Assembly: GCA_036924085.1 (NCBI GenBank)
Contig: JAVGWX010000007.1
Location: 74,477,948 to 74,541,947 of the forward strand
Direction: 5' to 3'
Source of the DNA: Ariolimax columbianus
Lineage: Eukaryota; Mollusca; Gastropoda; Stylommatophora; Arionidae
Length of the DNA: 64,000 nt
Below the pieces are notes generated by a model. It was not told where the DNA came from. It saw nothing but the letters and a program-made list of their open reading frames with translations, and ran no database searches. Positions within the stretch are counted from its first letter, which is position 1; each line of letters begins with the position of its first letter. Both the position numbers and the translations under genes were made by a program. Of this stretch, positions 10,541-21,249 are shown one piece after another.

Positions 10541-11424
10541 TCTGTCCAAAATTGCAGAAAGCACACAGATCCCGTAGCTAAGTATGCGTTTATGTGTTCA
10601 TATCACTGTTTGTGTGTTCATCTCTTCTTCCGTGATGTGTTAAGATCTTATGTGCATTGTAGTTGTCCCCGATGAAGGCTCTGTGGGCAGTAACACATGT
10701 TTCAATCTTGTTTATATTCCAGCGTAGTATCTGAACCGTGCCTATCAATTTATGACTTGTTTTCTAGACTAACTGAAATTACAAGAAGGCAGACGAAATT
10801 AATGAGACACAGAAAGGTGGCCCAGAATAACTTTGCAACACCTGAAAGGATCAGGTGTAGACGAAACTGTGAAAGATAGATATGAAATAATCTGGATGCT
10901 TAAACGGTTTAAAAACATTTTGATTACATAGATTTTCCCAAATTGCTGCGGCCTATGGGTGGAATATATAAGACTATGAAATTAATAAAGGTTTAGTTTC
11001 GTCGCGTATTATGCAGACTGTGTGCTGAAAAGCTTTTTATTTCCCCATTGACATATAATCTAGGTTTTAATGGGGTTCGAATCCGTGTCTCCTAAGATAT
11101 TTGTGTCCTAACAACTTGACCACATTGTCCTCTAGAAAAAACAGTATGGCTGAGAAAACAACGACCATCTGAAAAGGAAACCCTCCATTGAAATTCTCAC
11201 AAAACAGACTGACTGTTGTGGAAGACATTTATTGTTCACCCTCCTCGGCATGACACATGTTGGTGGTTATTTTCTGTATTCACGCACGTATGGAACGGAA
11301 ACTGTAGTCTCAAAACAGGCATTGCTGTCGAGGTTGAAGTGTAAGAGACTTTATTGTACCTGCTTCCTGTAAAATGGCCGGTTGAAGCGACAAGACGACT
11401 AGCCACGAATCTCTGTATTTATAC
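10541..11424. other. No gene; possible decayed tRNA-like block
   Basis: Mostly unique. On minus at 11065-11135 the sequence TGTGGTCAAGTTGTTAGGAC followed about 30 bp later by GGATTCGAACCCC resembles a damaged tRNA A box and B box. It could be a SINE remnant, but no body or tail is clear. Confidence 0.35.
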
Positions 11425-12065
11425 CCTTGGGCATTGAGTCAGTCTGGATATTCTCCTGACCCATTGAGTCAGCCTGGGCATTCTCCTGACCAACTGGGTC
11501 ATCCTGGACATTTTTCTGACTCATTGAATCAGTCTGGACACTCTACCGGCAAAAAAAGTCAGTATAGACCTTCTCCTGGCTCAGTGAGTCATCCTGGACC
11601 TTCTACTGACCAGCAGATGCACCAAATTAGTTATCCTAGACCTTCTCCTGGCTCAGTGAGTCATCCTGGACCTTCTACTGACCAGCAGATGCGCCATGTA
11701 CCTTCTCCTGAGCAAATTAGTTATCATAGACCTTCTCCTGGCCAAATGAGTTATCATGGACCTTCTACACGCCATATGAGTTATTATAGACCTTCTCCTG
11801 GCAAAATGAGTTATTCTAGACTCTCCACTAACCAATAGAGACATTCTTGATCTTCCCCTGTCCATTGAGTCAGCCTGGGCCTTCTCCTGGTCCGTTGAGA
11901 AAGATTTGAACCTTCTCCTGGGGAAATGGGTCAACATGGTCTAATGTGTCTGTACGGACATTCTCCGGGCCCATTGAGTCAGCATATATATCTTTTCTCA
12001 ACCTATTGAGTTAGTTTGGGCCTGGTCTTGCCCCATTGAGTGAGCTTGTGCCTTCGTCTGGTGCA
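11425..12065. repeat. 30-bp minisatellite, about 20 copies
   Basis: Unit contains CCTTCTCCTGG, then a variable CTCAGTGAGT/CAAATGAGT and CATCCTGGA or TATCATAGA. A plus frame from 11434 (134 codons) gives Pro/Ser-rich decapeptides such as SYHRPSPGQM. The array continues past its stop codon with the same DNA period, so coding is unlikely. Confidence 0.93.
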
Positions 12066-13077
12066 CCGATCACGAATTGTGGGAAACTCCAAACATCAAG
12101 TCAGGTCTGTTTGTCGGTACGCACGTCATTCACTCTGTTTGCAGTGTCATTTTGGTCCAACTGCTTTCATTTAGGCTGTTGACATTGAGTGCGTTTCTAT
12201 TGTTCAAACACGGGAAGGGTTTCGCCATCTTGTTTTGTCGCCCATTGTTTGCTTACAGTCTGTCTACCTGTCTGCAAAGGTCAGGTGGGTAGTTTTCCTA
12301 TCTTACCCCAGTTGATGCGAAGGCTTATGTCATGGTCCAGTGTAACCTTTTGACCTGACCTCGTCTCACTTCCACGCCGTGCATTTGGAAACAGGCAGTG
12401 GTACAGCAGCCTGACCTACGAGGTACGGTCAGATAATGTGATTCCAACAGTGGCAAGCTGAATGATAAGCCTTGAGTTGTATTATAGCGAGGCTATTGCC
12501 AGTTTACACCAGAGATTGAACTTATGTATGCCCCTGTAGAAGTACAGGTGGACTTAGACTAAGACTAAGATCATCATTACCACCACCATCACCATCTCCA
12601 TCACCATCAACATCACCACCATCCTTCCTACGATCATATAATCTCATCTGTGTACTTATAACCGTGGGCATCACGAGAAGATAAACTGTCCATTCGTGTG
12701 CCATCTGTGAAGCCATTTAAACTTTTAATTCATGACTCTGTAGTGTCAGTCCATCTTTTTCTTATTCCTCATTCATGCTCTGAAGCCATACTGTTATGGG
12801 CTCGTGCGGTAGTAGGCCAAATATTTTCTTGTCAAAAATCAAAACCATTGAATCCCTCATTCTCTGTCAGTATTTGAAATGTTGATGGTTCACCCGCGGC
12901 CATCTGTAGTTATATTACAGTTGGCCAAGGTTCATTCGTATTTATGTCGACTTTCTCAATTTTTCATTTTGTCTGTAAAAGACATCGATTTCATGGGCAG
13001 AAAATCGATTTTTGAAACGTCACGATTTTGTGAATCAAGAGATCAAATTCACGGAAATAAAAAATAGTTATAGAAAT

Positions 13078-13078
<1 letters not shown>
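12066..13078. other. No gene; CAT/CCA microsatellite
   Basis: Unique sequence apart from an imperfect CAT/CAC trinucleotide tract at about 12570-12633. No frame above 75 codons and none recognised. Confidence 0.5.
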
Positions 13079-13130
<52 letters not shown>

Positions 13131-13180
13131 CAGATGAACATATTAATTTGGAGAGGGGCGGGGGGGGGGGGGGGGGGTGG
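13079..13180. repeat. TA microsatellite and poly-G run
   Basis: 13079-13129 is about 25 TA units. A run of 18 G at 13160-13177 follows 30 bp later. Both are mutable tracts where assembly errors are possible. Confidence 0.97.
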
Positions 13181-13489
13181 CTATTGATTTATTTTGTCAG
13201 GGAATGCCAGAAATATTCATTGATGACAGAATAAAGTGATCGAATATGTTGAACAGAAAATCAATTTAAGAAATAATTAGTAGAGCCTATTTGTCTATCA
13301 ACCTTAGAGTCCCGATGTGCACTGCTTTAGCCGCCGTATTGAACTGTGTAATGAAGCCGAAGCTGCAGCATTGAATGAGCTGGCTTCAGTTAGTGGCTCA
13401 TGACTGGGCTGCATGCATCAATTGGGGGTGTGTCTGACGTTTCCATAAACAAAACTGCTTTGGTTCACGTAGATCAGCACACTTTGAGT
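13181..13489. other. No gene recognised
   Basis: Unique-looking sequence with no open frame of note and no repeat signature. Confidence 0.4.
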
Positions 13490-14530
13490 AACTTGACTTA
13501 ACGTTTTTATACTTGTTTAGAAGACTCATTAGAGTCTGTTTACAACCAGTTACATTTGCATTACCATGCTCTAAAAGCTATGCGCATCCAATCTATTGTT
13601 AAATGCATTAATTGTCCCGGCCTCCACTACCTCCTAGGGCAATGCATTCCAAGCATTCACCACTCTCTGACTAAAAAAATATTTCCTAATATCTAATCTG
13701 GAACTTTCTTTAGCGAATGTGCATCTGTGCGCTCTTGTTCTTGTCGGTGGTTGTATTTTGAAAAAAAAATTGTCATAGTCTAATTTATCCGTTCCTTTTA
13801 TTATCTTATAAACCTGAATTAAGTCACCTCGAATTCTTCTCTTTTCTAAACACTGTAGGTAAGTTTTTTTTAGTCTTTCCTCATAACTGTAATTCTGGAA
13901 TCCACCTATCAGTTTTTTCGCTCTTCTTTGTATCATTTCCAGAATGTTTATATCTCCTCTACGAAAAGGACTCCACACCTGTACACAGTACTCTAACCTA
14001 GGTCTAACCAATGCTTTATACAGTTTGACAATCACTTTCTTACTCCCATGTTTAACATTTCTTTTTAACATACCTAACATTGCATTTGCCTTATTCACTG
14101 CTACCTTGTCTTGCTCACTTACTTTACCTTTATGCTCTATTATAACCCCTAGGCCCCTTTCCTTTTCTATCATTCTAATATTGTTCTCGCCCGTTCTGTA
14201 ATTTTGTTCCATATTGGATCTACCCATGTGGATGACTGTACATTTATCTATATTAAACTCATTTTACCATCTAACAGACCAGTCTTGGATTTTATCTAAA
14301 TACGATCTCAATATATAACTTCTGCTATAGATGAGACACTCCTACATAATTTTGTGTCGTCCACAAATGTTTCAATCATAGATCCTTAATCAATGTCCAA
14401 ATCGTTTATATATATATAAATATATCAAGAACAATATTTGTGTTAAAACTGAGCCCTGTGACACTCCACTTTTTACTTCACACCACTCAGAGTACTCCTT
14501 ATTGACTATTTATTAGACTGGAAAATCTCT
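13490..14530 (-). mobile_element. CR1/L2-like LINE, 3' third
   Basis: Minus strand. At 14430-14490 a broken frame reads SGVSQGSVL (RT motif B), and at 14340-14370 FVDDTKL replaces the usual FADDTKL. The uninterrupted 197-codon frame 13634-14227 carries LYKALVRPRLEYCVQVWSP, RRAKKLIGG and DIRKYFFSQRVVNAWNALP, the C-terminal region of CR1/L2-group reverse transcriptases. The 3' end reads AAAAACGTTAAGTCAAG at about 13500. It is 5' truncated and lacks the endonuclease. Related 3' ends lie at 28.9, 32.9 and 60.5 kb. Confidence 0.88.
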
Positions 14531-14892
14531 GCTGCCCCCTGTGGGTTACATGCATGCCGAATGTTTATATGATACAGCTGTTCCATTTCTGCGCCCACTG
14601 CCTTGTAGAATAACTTATCGTTAGAAAGGCTTCGGGAAAATACCCCAAACATCTGCATCGTCTTCTGCCCCCAGTCGTCTTAGCCATATCTTGCGACTGA
14701 ATCAGTGCAGTTGAGGACTATAGAGTGAGGCTGACATGCGCAACCCGCCTTCAGTATAACCAAATTCACGCGTAAGTCGCTCTGTTTTAATTTCACGTTA
14801 GTTTAAACTATGTCTACTATGAAAAGCCCAATAAGAGTGCATTTGAAATTTGGTGCATGTAACATTCGCACACTCCTGATCGTGTGCAAGAC
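14531..14892. other. No gene recognised
   Basis: Unique sequence between the LINE and the 26-bp array. No frame recognised. Confidence 0.4.
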
Positions 14893-16318
14893 ATCTTCCA
14901 CCCCTGTAGAATGGCAACATCCTCCACCCCTGTGAAAGGGCAACATGCTCCACTCCTGTAGAATTGTAACATCCTCCATCCTTGTGGAAGGGCAACATCC
15001 TCCACCCCTGTGGAAGGGCAACATCCTCCACCCCTGTGGAGGGGCAACATCATCCCCCCTGTGGAAGGGCAACATCCTCCACCCCGTAGAAGAGCAACAC
15101 CCTCCACCCCCGTGGAAGGGCAACATTCTCCACCCCTGTAAAAGGGCAACATTCTCCACCCCTGTAGGATGGAAAAATCCCCCACCCCTGTGGAAGAGCA
15201 ACATCCTCCACCCCCGTGGAAGGGCAACATTCTCCACCCCTGTAAAAGGGCAACATTCTCCACCCCTGTAGAATGGCAACATCCCCCACCCCTGTGGAAG
15301 GGCAACATCCTCCACCCCTGTGAAAGGGCAACATCATCCCCCCCTGTGGAAGGGCAACATCCTCCACCCCGTAGAAGAGCAACATCCTCCACCCCTGTGG
15401 AGGGGCAACATCCTCCACCCCTGTGGAGGGGCAACATCATCCCCCCCTGTGGAAGGGCAACATCCTCCACCCCGTAGAAGAGCAACATCCTCCACCCCTG
15501 TGGAGGGGCAACATCCTCCACCCCTGTGGAGGGGCAACATCATCCCCCCCCTGTGGAAGGGCAACATTCTCCACCCCTGTAGGATGGCAACATCCTCCAC
15601 CCCTGTAGAATGGTAACATGCTCCACTCCTGTAGAATGGTAACATCCTCCATCCTTGTGGAAGGGCAACATCCTCCACCCCTGTGAAGGGGCAACATCAT
15701 CCACCCCTGTGGAAGGGCAACATCCTCCACCCCGTAGAAGAGCAACATCCTCCACCCCCGTGGAAGGGCAACATTCTCCACCCCTGTAAAAGGGCAACAT
15801 TCTCCACCCTCGCGGAAGGGCAACATTCTCCACCCCTGTAAAAGGGCAACATTCTCCACCCCTGTGGAAGGGCAACATTCTCCACCCCTGTAAAAGGGCA
15901 ACATTCTCCACCCCTGTAAAAGGGCAACATTCTCCACCCCTGTGGAAGGGCAACATTCTCCACCCATGTAAAAGGGCAACATTCTCCACCCCTGTGGAAG
16001 GGCAACATTCTCCACCCCTGTAGGAAGGCAACATCCTCCATCCCTGTGGAAGGGCAACATCCTCTACCCCTGTGAAAGGGCAACATCCTCTACCCCTGTG
16101 GAAGCGTAACATCATCCACCCCTGTGGAAGGGCAACATCTTCCATCTCTGTGGAAGGGCAACATCCTCCACCTCTGTGGAAGGGCAACATCCTCCATCCC
16201 TGTGGAAGCGCAACATCCTCTACCCCTGTGGAAGGACAACATCCTCCACCCCTGTGGAAGGGCAAGATCCTCCATCCCTACAGAATGGCAATTCCTCCAT
16301 CCACGTGGAAGGGCATGT
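14893..16318. repeat. 26-bp minisatellite, about 55 copies
   Basis: Unit contains GGCAACATCCTCCACCCCTG and TGGAAGG, with common TGTAAAAGG and TGTAGAA variants. Three units (78 bp) give a 26-residue period, so several frames on each strand stay open (Pro-rich on plus; WRMLPFHRGGG-type on minus). These frames are artefacts. Confidence 0.97.
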
Positions 16319-16390
16319 CCTATTTCCTTGTACTAAGTGCAGCAGACAATTCAGCTCTCGGATTGGCTTATTTAGTCATTTTTGAAGTTA
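16318..16390 (+). mobile_element. LINE scrap: C-terminal zinc-finger-like end
   Basis: Plus strand at 16335-16382 translates to CTKCSRQFSSRIGLFSHF. This matches the short Cys-x2-Cys...SRIGLxSH motif found at the C-terminus of many invertebrate LINE reverse transcriptases. Only about 70 bp is recognisable, abutting the end of the 26-bp array. Confidence 0.6.
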
Positions 16391-16462
16391 GGCGAACAGT
16401 AAATTTGGACAAAGTTGCCCCCATTGAGTACGGTGGACCAACAACAATTTCTTGCATCATGG

Positions 16463-16655
16463 TCAGCGACCTATAAAAGACCAACACCCTGTCCCGCCTG
16501 CAAGTGGTGGCCCTGGAAACAGTCTACAACCTTGCAGCCTGGTTAATATATTAAAGCTCGAAGAGGAAAGGCAAACCCGGTGCTCAAGAAGGACCCGCTG
16601 ATGTCGGATAAAGTCGGGTCGAAAAGGTAAGGTATTGCATCCTTGCTGTACAACA
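16463..16655 (+). mobile_element. SINE-B-like element (variant)
   Basis: Contains GGTCAGCGACC, CCGCCTGCAAGTGGTGGCCC, TGGAAACAG and CCTTGCAGCCTGG, then AACCCGGTGCTCAAGAA and GCTGATGTCGGAT. The same order occurs at 47925-48120 and, on minus, at 60832-61105. The last part corresponds to the SINE-B core. No A or B box is clear. Confidence 0.65.
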
Positions 16656-16773
16656 CAACAACACAACGTCACGAACGACCTTTTCTATCTGAGAAGCAGA
16701 GCGGCTAGAGTGCTTCCACCTCTTGGCAATAGAGGCGGTTTCGATTACTGGTCTCTTCACTCTCTAGTGTACC

Positions 16774-17010
16774 CTATTGTAAATGTGTACTTAACTTTAT
16801 GTCAAGGAAAGCAAGGTAGCGAGAAAGAAAACTGATCACTATCTCAGACAAATTTGAGATCTCGTCATCCTCGACGGCATTGTATGATTCATCATAACTG
16901 ACCTTACCGCCCGGAATGGGGGTGTATAGATCCGACATTGCATTTAGTTTACAATTACCAATTGTTAAGAAATCCGGAACCATTTCTGTGCAGTGTATTT
17001 TCCGTAACAA
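16774..17010 (-). other. Unrecognised open frame, possible exon
   Basis: A 78-codon minus frame of non-repetitive composition, including FLTIGNCKLNAMSDLYTPI, then YDESYNAVEDDEISNL. Several codons end in C or G within an AT-leaning context, and TGCACAG precedes a possible splice acceptor at about 16987. I recognise no domain. It could be an exon, an old element or chance. This is the only non-repetitive frame here that looks even mildly protein-like. Confidence 0.15.
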
Positions 17011-17433
17011 TGATTTTTACATGGTGAGGTTGCTAGCTTCATTCACATGCCTTTCTACCTGTCTCAATCTTTCTGGAAGGAAGTGCCTGCTTTAGGACCC
17101 TATTTACCTAAAATCTTCGTCTCAAATGGCCTGTAAATATTTATCTGCAACAAGTCACCCCAATGCGACAATGAGAATCACGTCGGTGAAACGTTGTTAC
17201 GAAGAAGTTTACTGTTGCTGTTACCGGCAGTAGCTGACAGAGATACCAACTGAATGCAGACAGCACATGGAAGTGCACATTATGACAAATTGGCTTGTGA
17301 AATTTGCAGACGATTTATGGAAATCTCAGGCGTGACAAGTAGGTATTATCTGGAGACAAGACTGGAGTTTAAAACATTTTAAAAATCATATATCTATTGG
17401 CGTTCGACCGGTTTCATCGATTGCGTCTCCCAA
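17011..17433. other. No gene recognised
   Basis: At 17020-17065 the sequence GAGGTTGCTAGCTTCATTCA and CTACCTGTCTC resembles 39625-39665 and 53570-53600, a possible SINE block. Otherwise unique. Confidence 0.4.
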
Positions 17434-18144
17434 CTTCTTCTTCTTCTTCTTCATCTTCTTTTTCTTTTTCTTCTTCAATCAACTGATGCTATACATCTAG
17501 CCCGGTGAGGTTCAAGAAGGAGACTGCGTATCAAGTCTTCGCCGGTCCCACACAACTTTTCGAGCATGGTCGCTTCCCCGGGCCAGACTGCCTCTCTTTG
17601 GTCTGTATAAGTAGCGCAGTCCTGCGGGATATGTTCCGGTGTTTGCTTGGGTGCTCCACAATCGTACATGACAGTATCTCTGAGACCCATTCTGCTGAGG
17701 TGGGCCTTGAGTCTGTAGTGTCCCATCTGAGTCTGAAGATCTTTGTCTGCCCATCTCTGGCAAGTTTATTTATGCTCTCATTTTCTGGCTTACATTCTTT
17801 GAACTGTTCTCTCCATTCCGTCCTCATGGTTCTTGTGATGAGAATCTTTGCTTCTTAATTGAAATATGGATGGTGAGTCTACGTGCAGCCACATCCGGCT
17901 TTGCGATCTCATCTGCTGTCTCGTTTCCAAGGGCCGAAATCTATAGTTGGACGATCTGTTTTTTGGGACAGCAATCTAATGCTGTATTTTATTTCGTGTA
18001 TGATTCTTTCTCGTTTGGAGGGTTTGAGAAGGCTTTGGGTACCCCCATGGAGTCTGTTAGAAACTTCTCCCAACAAAGGGACCATGTGCAACACCAAGTA
18101 ACGACATGGCTCTCCAATCTGTGCAGCTGTAGTTCTGTTAGATC
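17434..18144 (-). mobile_element. RNase H-bearing LINE remnant with GAA tail
   Basis: Minus strand from 18144: FLTDSMGVPKAFSNPPNER (RNase H active-site TDS strand), then about 17875-17930 GNETADEIAKPDVAA (the last RNase H motif with GNExAD). In 17475-17730 follows YRLKAHLSRMGLRD and CGAPKQTPEHIPQDC, the zinc-finger-like C-terminus of I/jockey-group elements. Frameshifts break it into at least three pieces. The 3' end at 17434-17473 is a GAA-type tail. Confidence 0.82.
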
Positions 18145-18156
18145 AGTCCCATGGCA

Positions 18157-18425
18157 GGGGACGGCGTGGCCTAGTGGTTAAGTGGCACGGCTCACAACCC
18201 GAAGGTGCTGGGTTCGATCCCCATCACAGCACCGGCCGTTACCCAGGGGAAGCAAACCCTTAGAAAATGCAGGAGGAAGCAGACTCTTACATGAAATGCA
18301 TGCTGAAGTCGGATGCACTGGGCCCATAGGCGCAAAATAAAAACCACAGTGCAACGCACTGGGGATTAGAGAAAATAAGGCGAATGCAAAAATTAAAAAA
18401 AAATTAAACAACAAATTTAAAAAAA
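18157..18425 (+). mobile_element. SINE-A, full length
   Basis: Reference copy. The head GGGGACGGCGTGGCCTAGTG contains the A box TGGCCTAGTGG. The B box GGTTCGATCCCC is at about 18211-18222. Then come GTTACCCAGGGGAAGCAAAC, the core GCTGAAGTCGGATGCACTGG, CGCAAAATAAAAACC, CAGTGCAACGCAC and an A-rich tail. Target duplication AGTCCCATGGCA (18145-18156) and AGTCCCATGACA (18426-18437), one mismatch. It is presumably transcribed by RNA polymerase III from the internal boxes (family knowledge). Confidence 0.93.
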
Positions 18426-18439
18426 AGTCCCATGACAAC

Positions 18440-18690
18440 ACTCTTCATGAACTAAGCCGCAGCATATGTAAGGTGGGGTGGCAAGTTCCTTTCCTTGCTG
18501 ATTTTACCTTCCTCAACCCATACGTAAGGTACCCATGTACAGCTGGGTTGACTGAAGGAGCAGTCGTACTAGACAACGCCTCGGAACCCTGGCAGGCTGG
18601 TCCGTCCGTTAACTCAACACTGACACGCTGTAATCCCAGTGTCTAGTAAGCCAGCTCACTGTCGACTAGGCTACACACTCCACAAAAAGT
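18440..18690 (-). mobile_element. SINE-D remnant
   Basis: Contains AAGCCGCAGC, TTCCTTGCTGATTTTACCTTC and ACCCATGTACAGCTGGGTTG, the SINE-D block. On minus from about 18670 a degenerate tRNA-like start (TAGCCTAGTCGACAGTGAG) can be read. Closely followed by a second SINE-D copy. Confidence 0.55.
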
Positions 18691-18724
18691 AAAGGTAGAC
18701 ACTGTTGTCGGAAATGTAGTGTTA

Positions 18725-18910
18725 GAGCCTTCATTGTACTAAGCCACAGCGTTGTGGGGTGGGGGGGGGGCAGTTGCCTTCCTCGCTGCCTTTTCCCTGC
18801 CCTAGCCGTCAGCCAAGTACCCATTTACAGCTGGCTCGACTAAATCTGCCGGTAGTGTGAGCCGAACCGCGTACCTTTGCCATGAAAAGCTATAGCTTTA
18901 CCACTGCACT
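18725..18910 (-). mobile_element. SINE-D, tRNA-headed
   Basis: On minus the head is GTGCAGTGGTAAAGCTATAGC with a B-box-like CGCGGTTCGGCTC. The block then reads, on plus, TACCCATTTACAGCTGGCTC and CCTTCCTCGCTGCC. A G10 run at about 18761-18770 lies in its 3' part. Same architecture as 28325-28560. Confidence 0.65.
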
Positions 18911-19029
18911 TACGTGACTTAAAATCTGAGACCTGGTACAATGAAGTCTCTAACTGCGATCTGTATCTGCAGTATCTGTTCTGGGACTGGCTTTAGCTGT
19001 TACTTGCTGCCAAGTCAAAAAGTGCCAAC

Positions 19030-19180
19030 ATCAGCTGTGTAGTTGTTGATGAGTACGCACAATGAGAAAGGTTGCAGTAGCTTTCCTCACATTCCGAGCG
19101 TGAAGAAGGTGGACATTGGTCCTCCAGGCGGATGTGCTTTGCTTGGCTTTATCTGCGTGTCGCTCACTACTACCAGCTGT
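19030..19180 (-). mobile_element. SINE-C, 3' part
   Basis: Plus-strand order GTTGTTGATGAGTACGCACA, GGTTGCAGTAGCTTTCCTC, CCGAGCGTGAAGAAGGTGG and GCTTGGCTTTATCTGCGTG matches other SINE-C copies. A piece of about 30 bp after the tail word is missing. The 5' part is absent. Confidence 0.8.
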
Positions 19181-19587
19181 ATCAGGATAACATATATGGT
19201 TTGAACGTTTTCTTTACACCGTAAACTGAAATCAAAGAGGGAGCATACAATTACACGCCCACTGGTAATAATTTGAGCCAACTGGTGTCTGAGCGGCCAG
19301 GGTGGAGTTGTTTATTTTGCGGTGTCTTGTGTCTTAGGCTTCTTTGGATTTCCACGTGGTTCCTTACCTGGCCCCAAGCACAGGTAAACATTACAGCTGT
19401 CTGTTTTCCACGTAGAAGATGCGTCACATGTGTTCGGCTAAGCTTTCGTTATTTCTTTGTCTTCAATCCTTGGATAGGGTGCACTTCAATCTTTGTCTTG
19501 TATCCTTTCACCGACTATTCGGTCATATTCAGTTCTAGGAGGCTGCGTAAAGAAGTCGTTAGTGACACGACTATAAACCAAACATGA
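19181..19587. other. No gene recognised
   Basis: Unique sequence. A 104-codon plus frame from 19273 is Cys/Phe-rich and not recognised. Confidence 0.4.
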
Positions 19588-19945
19588 CTATATTCCTCTT
19601 CTTCTTCTTCTTTTCTTCTACTTCTTCGTTTGTTCTCAAACTCCCACTATTAAGCCCTCAAAACGGGCTTTGCAAGTAGCAGGATGTTGTTTAAAGAACG
19701 GAACACGTTGTGGAACAGTAGTAACAGATCGACTGCGAAATTGGCACCTTTCGGTCGACACATCCGACTTCAGTAGGCATTTTTCAGTACCAGGTTTCTT
19801 TCCCTCTTCGATCCCTCTCGGTAGCCAGTCTGTTCTGTTGCAGCCTGTTATCCAGGATCATCGCGTGGAGGAGTAGAAGGGTCTTGCAGCTCTGGTTTGC
19901 TTACCCTGAAGCTATCAGTCAGCTTTGGGTCGCTGACATAATCCT
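19588..19945 (-). mobile_element. SINE-B, nearly full length
   Basis: GAA-type tail seen as TTCTTCTTC at 19590-19625, then TTTGTTCTCAAACTCCCAC, GGAACACGTTGTGGAACAG, ACCTTTCGGTCGACACATCC (core) and CAGCCTGTTATCCAGGATCA. The 5' end fades near 19940. No open frame. Confidence 0.87.
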
Positions 19946-20031
19946 ATCTGTTTAAATTGTCTGATTATACGAAACAGGTACCTTATTATTTATATTAATA
20001 TAGTGGTCCTGGTTACTAATATTTTGTCAGC

Positions 20032-20033
<2 letters not shown>
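19946..20033. other. Short unlabelled spacer
   Basis: Unique AT-rich sequence leading into the TA tract. Confidence 0.4.
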
Positions 20034-20124
<91 letters not shown>

Positions 20125-20142
20125 TATATTTATATATTGCTT
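20034..20142. repeat. TA microsatellite, about 100 bp
   Basis: Near-perfect TA repeat with a few ACA and AAATA interruptions. The Ile/Tyr-alternating minus frame through it is meaningless. Confidence 0.97.
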
Positions 20143-20515
20143 TTGAGATCGGCGCAAAGTCATATTGAACAGAGATGAACGATTGTGTTTGCGTACACGA
20201 TATAGACTAGAATAACTCTTGACAGTTGACAATCTACAAGGGAAAGTTATTAGTCGCTATTGGGCAACGTTTCTTAGGGTAAAGACATTCATACCCAAAA
20301 GACCAAAAAGAAGAGGGAAACCCCCCAATCAAGCAAAGACAATGCAAGCGAATCACTTGTTTGTTTGGCAGTCGATTGCAAGTATTTGCAAAAAAGGACC
20401 TCTACATCCTAGGGGTAGAAGAGGAGCGGTTAAGAAAAGAAGTCTTTTTGTAATCTTGATTGAACGAGACCACATCGTATTTGTGAGATGGGGTGACCAG
20501 CACCCTTTCCCTTTG
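20143..20515. other. No gene recognised
   Basis: A 105-codon plus frame from 20219 rich in Lys/Arg is not recognised. No repeats seen. Confidence 0.4.
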
Positions 20516-20655
20516 CATTTCATTTACAAGCAGTAAGCCATGTGTCCATTAACAGTTAACAGTTTGGTCTACTTGAGCGTTTCCCGATAATAAGAGTTGA
20601 ACCCGTACCTTTACCGGGAAAAGCCAGTGCTCACCTCTGTGCTAATCAGACGCTA
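20516..20655 (-). mobile_element. SINE-D remnant
   Basis: On minus, AGAGGTGAGCACTGGCTTTT and the B-box-like ACGGGTTCAACTC form a tRNA-like head. The words GTAAGCCATG and TCCATTAACAG mark the decayed SINE-D block. Confidence 0.45.
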
Positions 20656-21240
20656 TGTGGTACTCTGTGGGAGGAAAGAATGGGCTATTGTGACCTTCAT
20701 ATGCAAGTTGAAAAGGCAGCGGAACAAAGTTTGGAGTGTGATTAGCAATCTCGCAATGTAAAGCCATTACTACTGAAACGACTACTGCAAATATTTGGAT
20801 ACACGCTTTTTAGGATGATCTTATGTTTGAGGGGGGTGGGGGCGAAGATGTTGAGCTCTTCATTCTTGTAATTCTCCAATTTTTTCTGAAGTGGGCTGAG
20901 TTCAGCTGGCCGATTGCCTTGACAGGCTTCTGTCTTATTGAGAGTGTTGTCACCTGGAGGACTGAGGTTCGAGTCTTTTCGCTCGAAGCCTACATAGATT
21001 GTTCATTTTACTGTGTTGAGTTTTGCAGATTTGAACTGAGAACTATTGTAAGAAATACTCGTTATCTCAACGAATGCTCTTGACTTTCTGTGTTCTGAAA
21101 GAGAGCTGCGGGAACACATCATCAAATAATATAATGATAAAGTAAATACAAGAATGAAAAATAACTTGATTTCCAAAAGTGGTTTAGAAGAAGAAGTAGA
21201 AGATCTTATTTAAACGTGATGTGCTAGATTGGTTTCATTG
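20656..21240. other. No gene recognised
   Basis: Unique. GAGGTTCGAGTC at about 20967 resembles a B box, but no body or tail supports a SINE. Confidence 0.4.
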
Positions 21241-21249
21241 TCATTGTCC

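Noticed and set aside
9351..10577. 408-codon plus-strand open frame
   Set aside because: It is the 39-bp array read in phase. Other plus and minus frames are also open, and nothing outside the repeat adds protein-like sequence.
11434..11838. Proline/serine-rich 134-codon frame resembling a structural protein
   Set aside because: The DNA repeat continues past the stop and before the start with the same period, so the frame is set by the repeat and not by selection.
12560..12716. Asp/Gly repeat peptide (minus strand)
   Set aside because: It arises from the imperfect CAT/CCA trinucleotide tract only.
14803..16265. Overlapping Trp/Gly/Cys-rich minus frames of up to 241 codons
   Set aside because: The 26-bp unit lacks stops in several frames, so every reading is open. 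No initiation context or homology.
18157..18232. A tRNA gene
   Set aside because: A and B boxes are good, but the cloverleaf arms do not pair well and the sequence continues as a repeated SINE body with a target duplication.
20034..20142. TA tract as a cruciform-forming control element
   Set aside because: Long TA repeats are common in animal genomes and nothing nearby suggests a gene to control.
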